The notes beneath the pieces were generated by a model. That model was given only the letters and a program-made list of their open reading frames with translations. It ran no database searches and was not told where the DNA came from. The translations under genes were made by a program, and so were the position numbers. Shown piece by piece: positions 11,345 to 21,459 of a stretch of DNA of 64,000 bases (position 1 is its first letter; every line of letters begins with the position of its first letter). The DNA comes from Isoetes taiwanensis (lineage: Eukaryota; Streptophyta; Lycopodiopsida; Isoetales; Isoetaceae). The stretch lies in assembly GCA_021234155.1 (NCBI GenBank), contig JAJEKV010000084.1, positions 2,066,545 through 2,130,544 on the forward strand, written 5' to 3'.

Positions 11345-11760
11345 GATTGGAGAGCCGCGCCAGGATAGACTTTGTCAACGCTACCAAGTAGGACCAATAT
11401 ATGACGAATGCTACACCCTTCAGAGCTGTCAAGAATATGATCAAATCTAGGCAGGTGATGTTGGGTTGGTCATGCCCGGCCAACCGCTACGTGAGATGTT
11501 GAGCATGGCCTCGATACGGATGCTGGGATCATACCTTCAAAAGGTCATGGATCGGCGGGATCAACTATGTCCTCGGACACTCTTCTGATGTGTATATATT
11601 TTTCTCCTAGTATATGTTTGTACCATTTGACAATATTCTTATTTCTGTCACGATTTTTCCCTCAAAAACCCTCTGGGGCGAGGGTTCAGAACAGCAACAA
11701 AGTCTGCTGCACCATTTGTTGGGTCCCATAGGCCGATTGGTCTCCATGGACAATAAAAAC
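11345..11760 (+). other. LINE-B copy 1, end of ORF2 and 3' UTR
   Basis: After the hAT element the LINE-B sequence resumes with the C-terminal Cys/His region remnants (collinear with 37.70-37.90 kb and, inverted, with 51.25-51.46 kb). It then has the conserved 3' UTR block that contains an AACCC...GGGTT stem and GGTCCCATAGGCCGATTGG just before the pentanucleotide tail. Confidence 0.7.
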
Positions 11761-11840
11761 TATTCTATTCTATTCTATTCTATTCTATTCTATTCTATTC
11801 TATTCTATTCTATTCTATTCTATTCTATTCTATTCTATTC
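11761..11840 (+). repeat. (TATTC)16 tail of LINE-B copy 1
   Basis: Sixteen perfect TATTC units directly after the LINE 3' UTR. It is the microsatellite-type 3' end of the element, not an independent locus. Confidence 0.9.
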
Positions 11841-12690
11841 TCTTGAGATTAAAGAACTTGAACATGTGCGTAATATTGCAGTTTATGGTTTTCACAGGTG
11901 CGTAGCTCGATGTCCATTTTGTCTCTGACAATTTTGGACTCTACTATTGCAATTTGAGGTGACCCAAGCTTGTACCGAAGCTCCTTGGCAAGGGATTATG
12001 ACTAAGGATTTTTCTTGAACAATGAGCGTGGTTTCTTAATCTTATTGATAAGCCTTTCAACTAGGAATCTACGTTCTTTGTTGTATTCAAGGCTCTATGA
12101 AGATATAACTGGAATAACCCTTGCAGCTGTTGTCTTGACCACTGTAATAAAAAATTTGCGGGATGAATTAAAAGTTTACGTTTGGAAGAGACCATGGTGT
12201 CCCATGAGCCTTCATATGTTCAGGCATTTCAGAATAATTAGATGGCCCTCTATAGCTGTCCATGTGTGTCTCATGCACTGAGTTATTTGAGCACATGCCT
12301 GAGCGAGATGTACTGCTAGGATTGTGGCATGTAATCCAATTGTAAGGCTGGGGCATTGATTCAAAAAGTTGGAAGATCCTCCTAAGTTGAAATTGATGCA
12401 AGCTGAATAAGGTTGCTGCACATTGCGCTGAATAACATACGCTGTTACTACTACATTCTTTATTGTTATCTGTTTAAACAAGGTTGCAAATTAAACGGAA
12501 GTGTTGCAACACTCCCGTTTCAAATATTCCTTAAAAAAAACACGTCTCTTTCAAAATTGGGCTTTTCCACCAATAGTAAATCCCTTGTTCCTGACATCAG
12601 GTAATCGCCCAAATGCATGTTCTATGATATTGTAAATATAAAATTTCTAGCGTCATGAGTTTTCTCCTTGTAAATTGATCTGGCTTCTAC
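11841..12690. other. Non-coding stretch
   Basis: AT-rich sequence between the LINE-B tail and the minus-strand exons. I see no gene, RNA or repeat that can be supported here. Confidence 0.5.
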
Positions 12691-12698
12691 AAGTTCTT

Positions 12699-13180
12699 TC
12701 ACTGTGAATCTACCAAAGCAGTTGTTGGGGCAGCCACATTCCCCCCTCTGATGGCTTGCATGGCCCCTTCACTACAGTTGTTAACATCTTTTACAGTCTG
12801 AACCTTTTTCTTTCTCTTCTTCCTCTTCAAGAAGTTGTAGGCCATTCTTTCTGGTATGGATACATTCATAGGAGGTATTGAAGGAATGTCATTTTCATCC
12901 ACGACCACATTATTTTCTCCAACACGCTCAATTCTGTGAAGCAACCCTTTTCCTATTATCTCAATGGATTCCACTGGACAGAGCAACAAGGCTGGCAACT
13001 CGAAACCACTATTGATATTATTGCGAGCATAGAAGTGTTTGTCCTTCAGCTCAACACTGAAGTTATGAAGCTGTACTGAAGAAATGGATTCCCACAAAGT
13101 CATCACCAATAGCCTATCAGTTGTAACAGTGCATAGGATCCCATAGTATAAGCACACCTTCAACAACAATTCTTCTGTTG
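12699..13180 (-). CDS. Unidentified minus-strand exon (acidic/basic, Lys-rich end)
   Basis: An open frame of about 160 codons with coding-like composition. It contains YYGILCTVTTDRLLVMTLWE and HNFSVELKDKHFYARNNIN, which could be read as strands of an OB-like beta barrel, and ends in a basic run LKRKKRKKKVQTVK that could be a nuclear localisation signal. The exon probably starts at an AG acceptor near 13180 because the upstream frame has a stop. I do not recognise the family. It is probably the last exon of the gene whose other parts lie at 13204-15200. Confidence 0.4.
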
Positions 13181-13203
13181 CACTGATGATGCAAATTCAC
13201 TTT

Positions 13204-13430
13204 CTAATCCTTCCATGTTAATCTGGAAACCACTATTCTTCTGTCCTCATTAGCATCAGCTCGGTTTTTATTATTATCTGCATTTGCTCCAGGTGGCTTC
13301 TCATTCTTATTTGCATTAATCTTTTCCACATCCATGTCGTCAGCATCATTCTTCTTTGCTCGAGGTTCTTGGTTACAGGGTTTCTCAGCACTAGCTTCAC
13401 AAGAAATTTGAAAATCAGAAGAAAGGATGA
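13204..13430 (-). CDS. Unidentified minus-strand exon (Asp/Asn/Lys-rich)
   Basis: The frame encodes a low-complexity acidic/polar segment (KKNDADDMDVEKINANK, then ANADNNKNRADANEDRR). Such segments are typical of disordered linkers in nuclear proteins. The sequence upstream is a pyrimidine-rich tract (TTTCTTCTGATTTTCA) compatible with a splice acceptor. Function unknown. Confidence 0.35.
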
Positions 13431-14511
13431 GAAAAACATAGTATTGTATGCAATAACAATAAATGAAATGTTTATACAAATTAACTCACGCTTGGCGCGA
13501 CACCTAAATTACCAGGCTCTGCATAGGATTAATGCCTACACCGCACTACGCGCGATAGTTTGCGCGACACGTATGGACAATAGTAATATGAAATACATAA
13601 GAAAGGCATATTAATTTATCATTATATAGATATGTCGCGCTGGGCGCGACTCATACAAAATTACCCAATATTACAGTTTGTGACATAGCAGGTCTAGATA
13701 CGTCAGCACATATGCCATTTCGTATTTGCTGAATCAGTACAAATAGTTTTTTTTGCTCAATACTTTCTCTTACACAATGGGTTACCTAACTGATTTGGCG
13801 CATATCAATGCTACCAATGGAGTTTATGTCCACGAGCAAGGCTTGGCCTTGAGCCTCACCAAAGCCCCGGACAAGGCACATCCTATTCAGGGGCTTCCAC
13901 AGATTGAATTATTGAACCTGCACTATTGCTACCAGTTTTATTAGAATAGCTTCTATAAAGCTCTATTGTACAAAAGTTGTGGAATAAATAAAATGATCAC
14001 TTACACAAGTATATGTTTTTCTGTTCTTTGTCTTCTCGCGCTGAGCGTGAGTCAGTCTACATAAGGAAATGAAATATATCTAAAAGTGTTTTATAGAATA
14101 CCATATTAACTTCTCGTGCTATGCACGAGTAAAATCTAGTTTGTTAAAATTCATTTTTTGAAAGAGATTAGATTTACTGTACATACTACATTTAGTTAAT
14201 TAACACAAAAAAAACTACTACAGAATACATACAGGTCAGTATACTATACTCAATAATGCAACCAATAATTGGTAGAAAATACAAGCGATGATTTCCCAGT
14301 GATATATATAGATAATGAGGGTGTCATTTGCAGTGAGAGACACTTTGGCATTTCAAGCTACAGACAAAATGTTTCAAATGCACAATACCAAAAAAGTTGG
14401 AATGCCATTTCGAATCAAGTTCTTGCCTACATGCAAGCGTTTTTTTATTCAACAAGAAAAAACCATGGCAGTTACAAAAGGAGAGGACGATTCTTTCACC
14501 AACCGGGCTCA

Positions 14512-14789
14512 TCATGAGCAGGTGGCAGTCACTCTCTTAACTTCATAAACACTAGGCTCTGGAACCCACACAAGGTGGATGACAACCTTATATGTATCAT
14601 GATAACTTCTACCAGAGGCCATTGCAACTTCCTGCAGCCAAGGATCGAGTTCCAAGCCTCTCTGCAGACATCTATAAATTTTAGAATAGTTCATGGAGCA
14701 AATGATGAAATCCACATATTCTGGAGCTGGTGGCAAGGTAGATCGGCAATTGCAATTAGAATAGGATGTGATCGGATTGCGGGACATGA
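14512..14789 (-). CDS. Unidentified minus-strand exon B
   Basis: The frame opens at an AG acceptor (14791-14790) in the phase required by the donor of exon A (14966). It encodes about 92 residues, with PPAPEYVDFIICSMNYSKIY and WLQEVAMASGRSYHDTYKVV. It ends at a TGA at 14512 unless a donor just upstream is used. Composition and the matching intron phase argue for a real gene. No family recognised. Confidence 0.45.
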
Positions 14790-14966
14790 CTAATGCACTG
14801 CTAGTGAGGGGAACTCATATTTATAACATGAGCAATACAGTAGCAACATTATTGTGTAAGACATACGAGTATGCATGTGAATAGCACATCTAAAGATGAC
14901 ACGTGAAATATGCCACAGTAGCTACAATGAAGGACAATAGTGCTACAGTAAAATTTCAGTACATAC

Positions 14967-15200
14967 CTCTCTGAGTAGTGTTGTTGGCCAAGCCAAAGAA
15001 ACTCACTAGTGATTCTCCAAGTGTTCCTACTCCTGCATGTGGTCTTTGTAATGGATGAGTGACAGCAAAGCAGTCTGTCAATCTAATTCTAATATAATCA
15101 GGTCCCAAGGGCACTCCATGGCATGCTGTAGTTGATGCCATGTTATCAACAATGCCCTTGCCAATTACATCTTTCCTGTTTTCTGCTAACAAGAAGCATG
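14967..15200 (-). CDS. Unidentified minus-strand exon A
   Basis: The frame encodes GIVDNMASTTACHGVPLGPDY and RLTDCFAVTHPLQRPHAG followed by a canonical donor G|GTATGT at 14966. The 5' limit is unclear: the frame continues upstream to one of the CpG-rich palindromes at 15222-15236. Exon A and exon B join in phase. I do not recognise the protein. Confidence 0.45.
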
Positions 15201-15392
15201 CTTCTCCAATGGAATTTGGACTCGCGCTATGCGCGAATCAGAAAAGATTGCAGGGCTAATAAATCTATATAGAGCATTTAAATGTTTCATATGGTTCAAC
15301 TTTGGTATAATAAGCTATATATGCTTATAATGTATATTCATATGAGATATGGAAGTGTCCAATGTCTAGTCTTATGTTACTCTGGTTAAGAT

Positions 15393-15539
15393 TCACGTGT
15401 AGCACGAGTCGAAGGACAACACTACGCCAGGATACTAAGAGAGATGGGATCTGCTTCTCGCGCATAGCACGAGAAGTCACATTCCATCTCTCTTAGTATC
15501 TTGAGTGTAGGATTGATCTTCGACTCACGCTACGCACGA
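15393..15539. repeat. Foldback structure bracketed by the CpG palindromes
   Basis: An imperfect inverted repeat with arms of about 65-70 bp. The left arm carries GAGTCGAAG...ACTAAGAGAGATGG and the right arm its reverse complement CCATCTCTCTTAGTAT...CTTCGACTC. One 15-bp palindrome sits at the centre (15458-15472) and one at each outer end (15393-15407, 15525-15539), with nearly symmetric spacing (65 and 67 bp from centre to centre). Confidence 0.75.
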
Positions 15540-15666
15540 ATCCAGAAAAAATGACCTTACAAGAAATCTTTACAGACTTGTCGCGCCAAGCGCGAGACGT
15601 TGTGCAAGTTGCTTATTTAACACAGAAATCCTTCAGCAATGGCTAACTTGGATATTTGTTTTATAG

Positions 15667-16216
15667 CTTGCAAGAGATCACTAATTACATCAACTACTGC
15701 ACCTCAAAGAAACCCAAGAAGGACCCCAAGATAGTACAAGAAGAAACTGAGGAGATAGATCGAACTCTTGGCATCGAGCTAATTGACGATGGTAGAGTCA
15801 TAACATGCAAGCTAAGTCAAGACTTGACAGAGACAGTTCTGCCTGAGGGGTCTGAATGGTATGTTACTGCGGGCAGGGCAGACTCAAAGTATGATGTGAT
15901 CCTGTATTCGAAGGAGAACAAAGACGCGATATTCAAAAAAGTAGGGTTGGTCCTTTCATGCGAGGAGCTTGATGACCATATCTGTGTCTTCATAACAGAG
16001 AAGACTATAAAGAAGAATCTCATCATTTCCAAATACAATGCAGGTCTAGACGGATTCAGGCCAGATAAGACAACAGACGGTGTCACAAACTATGGCTGGC
16101 CCCTTCAAGGCTCACACTATACAGTTCGTTCTGTATGTAAAGGTGTATCTGCAGTCCGAAGAAGTTTGCAGAAGAAACCATCTTCAAGTTTCTACATTTC
16201 TGGTTTCGGTGATAGT
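15667..16216 (+). pseudogene. Broken host gene, part 1 (unidentified N-terminal region)
   Basis: An open frame of about 183 codons starting at a pyrimidine-rich TTTTATAG acceptor (ends 15666). It encodes a hydrophilic segment (LQEITNYINYC, IDRTLGIELIDDGRVITCKL, YNAGLDGFRPDKTTDG) and stops only because the L1 at 16217 begins. The frame can be continued across the L1 at 22027 (GDS|GS junction). Together with the parts at 22027 and 33377 it looks like one gene of unknown function. Confidence 0.5.
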
Positions 16217-16229
16217 AGTATAAGTATTA

Positions 16230-16922
16230 ATGGATAGAGACATTAATTGTATAACCTGGAATCTCCAGGGTATTAACAATAATATTAAAAGGGAAAGAAT
16301 GAAGGTTTGTCTCTCATCTCTCAATCCTGACTTTTTGTTTATTCAGGAACATAAACTACATGACTCTGATCATGAAAAAACCATTAGCAAAACTCTTCCT
16401 CCTAATTATAGTATTTGGTCTATTCCTGCAGGTATTGCAATTGCCTGGAAGAACTATTTAAATATTTCTGACATATACATGATCAACAGTAGAAATGGAA
16501 GGTGGCAGATCCTCTTATGTACCATTTATAGGATTAGACTAGCTTTGGTAAATATATATGCCTTTAACAATCCCACTGAGAGAGTGGATATTTGGATAGG
16601 GGTAAAGAACAGTCTTGATAATATTGAGTATGATGAATGTATTTTGGGTGGAGATCTCAACATGGTTACTAACAGCTTCATGAGGAACAAGAATTTCAAA
16701 CCTCTTGGCAGGAAGGAAAAGAAGGCGTGGCTGGAGCTAACAAGGAGCCACAACTTAAACTTGGCCAGAACCAAGCCAGGAGCCTATAGCTGGACTGATA
16801 AGAGAATTGATCCCACATTATGCCTCCATGATAGGCATTATCTCTCTGAAAATCTGTGGAATCACAGTAACAGGGTCAACAATCTGGAAGGATACACCCT
16901 TTCGGATCACTATCCCCAGTAG
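16230..16922 (+). CDS. L1 APE-type endonuclease domain
   Basis: About 230 codons. Catalytic signposts appear in order: ITWNLQGIN (residues ~8-16), FIQEHKL (~37-43), LVNIYAFNNP (~105), CILGGDLNMV (~140), and SDHYP (~225), the metal-binding and catalytic motifs of the exonuclease-endonuclease-phosphatase fold. The domain nicks target DNA at T-rich sites for target-primed reverse transcription. A TAG directly after SDHYPQ ends the frame, so ORF2 is already broken here. The start ATG is 13 bp inside the element. Confidence 0.85.
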   Translation: MDRDINCITWNLQGINNNIKRERMKVCLSSLNPDFLFIQEHKLHDSDHEKTISKTLPPNYSIWSIPAGIAIAWKNYLNISDIYMINSRNGRWQILLCTIYRIRLALVNIYAFNNPTERVDIWIGVKNSLDNIEYDECILGGDLNMVTNSFMRNKNFKPLGRKEKKAWLELTRSHNLNLARTKPGAYSWTDKRIDPTLCLHDRHYLSENLWNHSNRVNNLEGYTLSDHYPQ

Positions 16923-17108
16923 ATGCGCATTACGGCCACCAATCAGTCTAAGAAAAAGAGGAAACTTATTTCAAACTTAATACCAGTCTGTTGGATCATG
17001 ACGAATTTATGGACAGATTACAGGAGGTCCTAATTAGATTTCCCAAGCCCACAGGTCACTCGGGTTGGATGTTCTGGTGGATTCAAGTTGCTAAGGCAAT
17101 CAAGAATT

Positions 17109-18214
17109 GTTTCCAAATGAAAAAAATGGGTGGAAGCGGACGGTTGGGCGGAAGCGGCTAGGGCAGGCGGCCGCCTCCTTTCTTGCCGCTCTACACCACT
17201 GGAGTATGGTGCAAACCAGCAGGATCTGGGTGCTAGCAGGACTTGGATTTGTTCTGCCTTCTCAAGAACGGTCATCAGATCTGCTGGTTGTATGTGTAAC
17301 CTTTCTTCTTTCAGGCGGCCTTAATCGGTTGTTTTAGGTAATCCACTAACGTGGCATCTTCCTTTGGTAGCAGACAAGTTCTTTGCTTGTATGCCCACTA
17401 TGTCTGTTCTAGACACGCTGAAAGGGTAAGCCCAGCAGATTGGGATATTGGCCTATAAAGCGAAGGGGATAGAAACTCCCGATTATGTAAAGTAGGATTT
17501 GGATATGCAAATCCCAGCTGAGAATATCATACGCTGTTTTTTGGAAGAAAACTTTTCAAGTTCTTTTAGCTTCTTTCCTTGCTAGCAGGAAGCATCTGTT
17601 ATTTGACAGAGGCAGTTCAAGAGACAGGTGGCTTATTCTTCATATCGATGCTGAGCAATCAGTTTTTTTCTTGTAAATATCAAGGATGCAGAAGATAATC
17701 CCGACAATGCTGCATTGATTAGCGTGCATGATACACTCGGAGGTATGGGACTCTTTGATATCAAGTTCTCTAATTTGTGCATGCTAGGGATTTAAAATGT
17801 TTCAAGTACTGCTATGCTTGAACATTTTTTATGTGGATACTGATATCCAATCATATGCTCAAGTACTGATATGCTTGCAGCACTTTAGACCAGGTTCTGA
17901 TATGCCTGTGTCAATCTCAAGTACTACTAAGCTTGAGGGCAGCTGGGGGACTGTTATACTTCAGCCTGCATTCTGTTTTCCTTCGATGGTTACAGGTTTA
18001 AAACTGGTTGCAAAATGTTTTTGAGAAAAGTATAAGTTATCTGTTAATTGTACTTTCTCGTCAGATGCTGATGTAAGAAAGCTTTTTGAGCATATTATGT
18101 ATCAGGCCAACAGGCTTCACTGTGCTCATTCTTCCTATCTGATCTTTAGAGATCAATATTGTAATCTTTTCTATTTTAATAGAAAACCACCTTGCCTTCA
18201 AAAAAAAAAAAAAA
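17109..18214 (+). mobile_element. Poly(A) retro-insertion inside the L1
   Basis: A ~1.1-kb segment separates the L1 coding sequence ending with AIKN from its continuation WLKEWGKQ at 18215. It ends in an A16 tract (18199-18214) and is flanked by AAGAATTG (17101-17108; also right after the A-tract). This fits L1-mediated insertion with an 8-bp target duplication. The 5' end is GC-rich (GGGCGGAAGCGG, GGCGGCCGCC). There is no long ORF, so it could be a processed non-coding transcript, a retrocopy of a 5' UTR-containing mRNA or a truncated LINE. Confidence 0.65.
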
Positions 18215-18366
18215 AGAATTGGCTCAAGGAATGGGGGAAACAGGTACATCTCAATAAACTCTCCTCCTTACAGAAATTGAGAGACAGCTTGCCCAATGCT
18301 CCTGAGGAGGAAAAGGACAACATCAGAGCGGAAATCGAGAAGGAAGAAAATCAGGATAGCTGAAGG

Positions 18367-18854
18367 CAAGGTAGTTGAGTACTTAGAAATCCGTACCTTA
18401 AAAATCCGTACGCAAAGATTTTTTAAAGGTTTTTAAAAAAAATATAAAAATCCTTAGAATACAAATTTTATAGAAATTACAATATAGCCATTACAATATG
18501 AAATTCTAAACCTGTAAGCCTACAATTCTAACCCTAAACCTAAATTCTAAACCTGTAATCCTAAATTCTCAACATTCTAACCCTAAACCTAAGTGTACAC
18601 AATGTAAGCCTAAACATTCTAAACCTAAATTTAAACATTCTAACCCTATCCCTAAACCTAAACACTAAACATTCTAACCCCTGTAAACCTTAATTCTAAA
18701 CATTCAAACCCTAAACCTTAATGTGCACAAAAAAAATTAGAGGCAATTTTTTTTTTTTTTTTTGGCTATCCCATTCCATAAAAATCTTTTAGAGTACGTA
18801 CGGATTTTTATAGAAGATTTTTATGAATAAAAAACGCGTTTTTTAACCACCTTG
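18367..18854. mobile_element. Non-autonomous hAT element 2
   Basis: Flanked by the 8-bp duplication GCTGAAGG (18359-18366 and 18855-18862). The ends CAAGGTAGTTGA and TTAACCACCTTG are imperfect inverted repeats and resemble those of hAT 1 (CAATGTTGTTAA). Removing it restores L1 sequence. The interior (about 18510-18725) is a degenerate array of CCCTAAAC-like words resembling the plant telomere repeat. Confidence 0.8.
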
Positions 18855-18862
18855 GCTGAAGG

Positions 18863-20111
18863 GTGGAGGCTCAAGGCCAAGATAAGAGAGATTAAGGATG
18901 ATGAGAGGAGTAGCTCCAAATACTTCTTTGTGAAAGCTAAAGGCAAAATTAAAAAGAATCACATCTTTGAAATAAGAGTGGGGGATGAAGACATCACAAA
19001 CGAGGACCAGATTAAAATTGCTGCAGCTAACCATTTCAGGGATATTATGGGTACCAATCAAGACAGCACCCAGGAGAATATGAATAGGTTTATAAACCTC
19101 CAAGCAAAGGTAAGTATGGAGGAGAATTCCAGCATTGAGAAGCCCTTCTCCAATGAAGAGTTATTTCATAATGCAAAAGAAATGGAAAAGGGTAAAAGTC
19201 CAGGCCCTGATGGGCTCCCAGTAGAATTTTTTATCAAAACATGGCCTATTTTAGGGGATTGCTTTACTAATTTGGCTAATGAGTTCAGGACTGTAAAATG
19301 CTTGGATGCGAGAATCAATACAAGCTTCATCACGCTCATCCCTAAGACTGATATGCCAACTTCTTTCTCGGATTATAGGCCTATTTCTCTAACCAATGTT
19401 ATTTATAAGATTATTTCAGGTACAATTGCCAGAAGGCTTAAGTGTGTGCTTGAAAGGATCATAAGTACTTCCCAAGCTGCCTACTTAAAGGATAGATTCA
19501 TCCTAGACAATGTTGTCACAGCTATGTTAGGTCTGAACTGGGCCAAGGACACCAAACAAGATATTGCTCTTATCAAGCTGGATATTACCAAAGCTTTCGA
19601 TACGGTAAGTTGGGATTTTTTATTCAATTGCTGCAGGGCATTAGGATTCTCGGACAAGGTAATTCTCCTCTTCAAAGCTTTACTCTCAAATCCTAGATCT
19701 TCTGTTTTAATTAACGGAGAATGTGGCCCCTTCTTCCCCCTGCAAAGAGGGGTAAAGCAGGGATGCCCACTAGCTCCATTCCTATTCCTTATTATTATGG
19801 AGGCTCTTCATGGTAAGCTAGAAGAAGCAAAAAGATCTAATGTGATCCAAGGTCTCACCCTCCCTGATAATGGAGAGATGGATCAAATTTTGAATGGACA
19901 TTTTGCAGATGATACTTTCCTCCTAGTATCGATGGACAACAAATCACTTACCAAGACTCAAAGCATTTTGGAAGAATTTGGAGTAGCCTCGGGATGTAAA
20001 ATCAATCCTCTCAAATCTAAAGTGGTGGCCAGAGATCAGGTAAGGGAGAGCGAACAGCTGCTCTCCTGGGTTGTAAGTATATCCTTCCTACTACTGCATC
20101 CAAGATTTTAG
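18863..20111 (+). CDS. L1 reverse transcriptase
   Basis: About 415 codons. The frame contains GKSPGPDGLPVEFF (finger motif of plant L1 RTs), LIPKTDMPTSFSDYRPISL, motif A ALIKLDITKAFDTVSWDFL, motif B GVKQGCPLAPFLF and motif C GHFADDTFLLV. The usual Y of YADD is F here, which is common in this clade. The order and spelling are those of angiosperm-type L1 LINEs. A frameshift near 20100 breaks the link to the C-terminal part. Confidence 0.9.
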
Positions 20112-21459
20112 GAATTCCCTTAGCCCTTAAAGGCAGTCCTTCAGATATCTGGTCTGATATTATTGAGAAATTTCAAAGAAAAGTTGATAGTCTAAATTCC
20201 AAATATATCTCTAAGCAGGGTAGAGCTATACTTGCAAATTTTGTTATTTCTTCCTCTCATGTTTACCAGTCATCTGTCATTCTTGCCCCAAAGAAAGTGA
20301 CTTTTAAATTACAGAGCATTATTGGGAGATTTATCTCCTGTGGACAGAATAGAAGGTGCTGGACTCCTGTGGCTATGGAGGAATGCTGCAAAAGCAAAAG
20401 TATGGGGGGTCTAGGAGTCATAAACATCAAGAAGCAGGGGATTGCTCTCGCAGCCAAATATCTTTACAAGGCAGCCTTTAATTTGATCAAACACCCTGTC
20501 TCTATTATCATAAGGCATTACTTGAGCAGATGTCTCTCTTATGGTTGGAGGAAGCTAAATTTAGTGCTAACCCACTCTATTTTCTTCCCGACCAAAGTCC
20601 CGAACTCTAACCCTGGCCTCATCAAGAAATGGATCAGAGCCTGGAATCTAGTTAAGGGAATGTTTTCGTGGAAAGAGGGGTTATCCATGGATCAATCTAT
20701 TTTCTGGAATCCGGCTCTCCTTACTAATAACTCTTCCTTATGTTTAGCGTGCCACTTCCCGGAGCAGGCAAGAATTTGGGGGAGCAAAGGAATTCTCTAT
20801 ATCAGGGATATGTACGATGACCAAGGAATTATTGCCTTTCACCTTTCGGCCCTGGAGGGGGAAGGGGGTGAAACTGAGATGCTGTATAATAATATATGCA
20901 TATCGCTCTCTCAAGGGAGTTGGTCAGATGATGATGTTAACTGGAATCATAATGGTATCACAGGATTCAAGGTAAAGAATGCATACAGATACCTGATGAG
21001 AGATCAGAAGCTCTCCATACACAACAAGTGGCAGACAGATGAGGAGAGATGCACTAAGAACTTAAAATTCATGTGGTCTAGCCCAATTCCCCCAAAAGTG
21101 AAGTCTTTCATGTGGCAGGTTTGGCACAGGGCTCTGGCCACTAATCATAAAAGATATAAAATTCATATGGCAGATTCGGATGTCTGCCCCAGATGCATCA
21201 GTCACAGGGATTTAAATCTTGCCTCTGGGCGGAATGGATCCTCGAGCTTGCATCCAACATCTTTGGATATAACCTTAACACGGTTGACCCGCTGGAGTTC
21301 TTTATGCCGAATAATCCTATCGATTGGAGGATCTACATCCTTCTTTGGCGTATCTGGAAGGGGAGAAATAATTTTATCTTCAATTGTGATATAACTCACC
21401 CGGAGGCTATTATCAAACAAGTTCAATATGACATCAAATGGATTTTGGCTACTCTATAG
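20112..21459 (+). pseudogene. L1 ORF2 C-terminal region with zf-RVT domain, frameshifted
   Basis: Starts with ILGIPLALKGS and QGRAILANFVISS..., the region after the RT in plant L1s, and continues open in one frame from 20297 (MGGLGVINIKKQGIALAAKYL). The zf-RVT domain is visible as GFKVKNAYRYL, SSPIPPKVKSFMWQVWHRAL and CPRC at about 20960-21195. After CPRC the frame shifts and the last part (WRIYILLWRIWKGRNNFIF) lies at 21193-21459. Confidence 0.8.

Larger units (their letters stand above)
8581..11840 (+). mobile_element. LINE family B, copy 1, 3' part with nested elements
   Basis: Coding remnants of the LINE-B endonuclease resume at 8583, followed by RT and C-terminal remnants to about 10443. 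A hAT element (10444-11344) interrupts the C-terminal region, after which the LINE 3' end runs to the (TATTC)16 tail at 11761-11840. The final 3' UTR contains a GC-rich inverted repeat (about 11662-11685) and a GGTCCCATAGGCC-like block shared with the copies at 38.05 kb, 45.6 kb and 50.97 kb. Confidence 0.75.
13486..15595. repeat. Cluster of ten 15-bp CpG palindromes, TCRCGC-NNN-GCRCGA
   Basis: Ten sites match one palindromic pattern: 13486-13500, 13541-13555 (two mismatches), 13635-13649, 14036-14050, 14114-14128, 15222-15236, 15393-15407, 15458-15472, 15525-15539 and 15581-15595. Typical examples are TCGCGCTATGCGCGA and TCGCGCCAAGCGCGA. Most differences between copies are CG to TG or CA changes, as expected from methyl-cytosine decay of an originally uniform TCGCGC...GCGCGA. 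They lie only in the non-coding parts around the minus-strand exons, in otherwise AT-rich DNA. Confidence 0.75.

Noticed and set aside
13486-15595. Helitron 3' ends as a firm call for the CpG palindromes
   Set aside because: Only one of ten sites has a CTAG-T at suitable distance; no TC 5' end or Rep/helicase sequence was seen.
18510-18725. True telomere or interstitial telomere
   Set aside because: The CCCTAAA words are diverged, irregular and confined to a hAT element.
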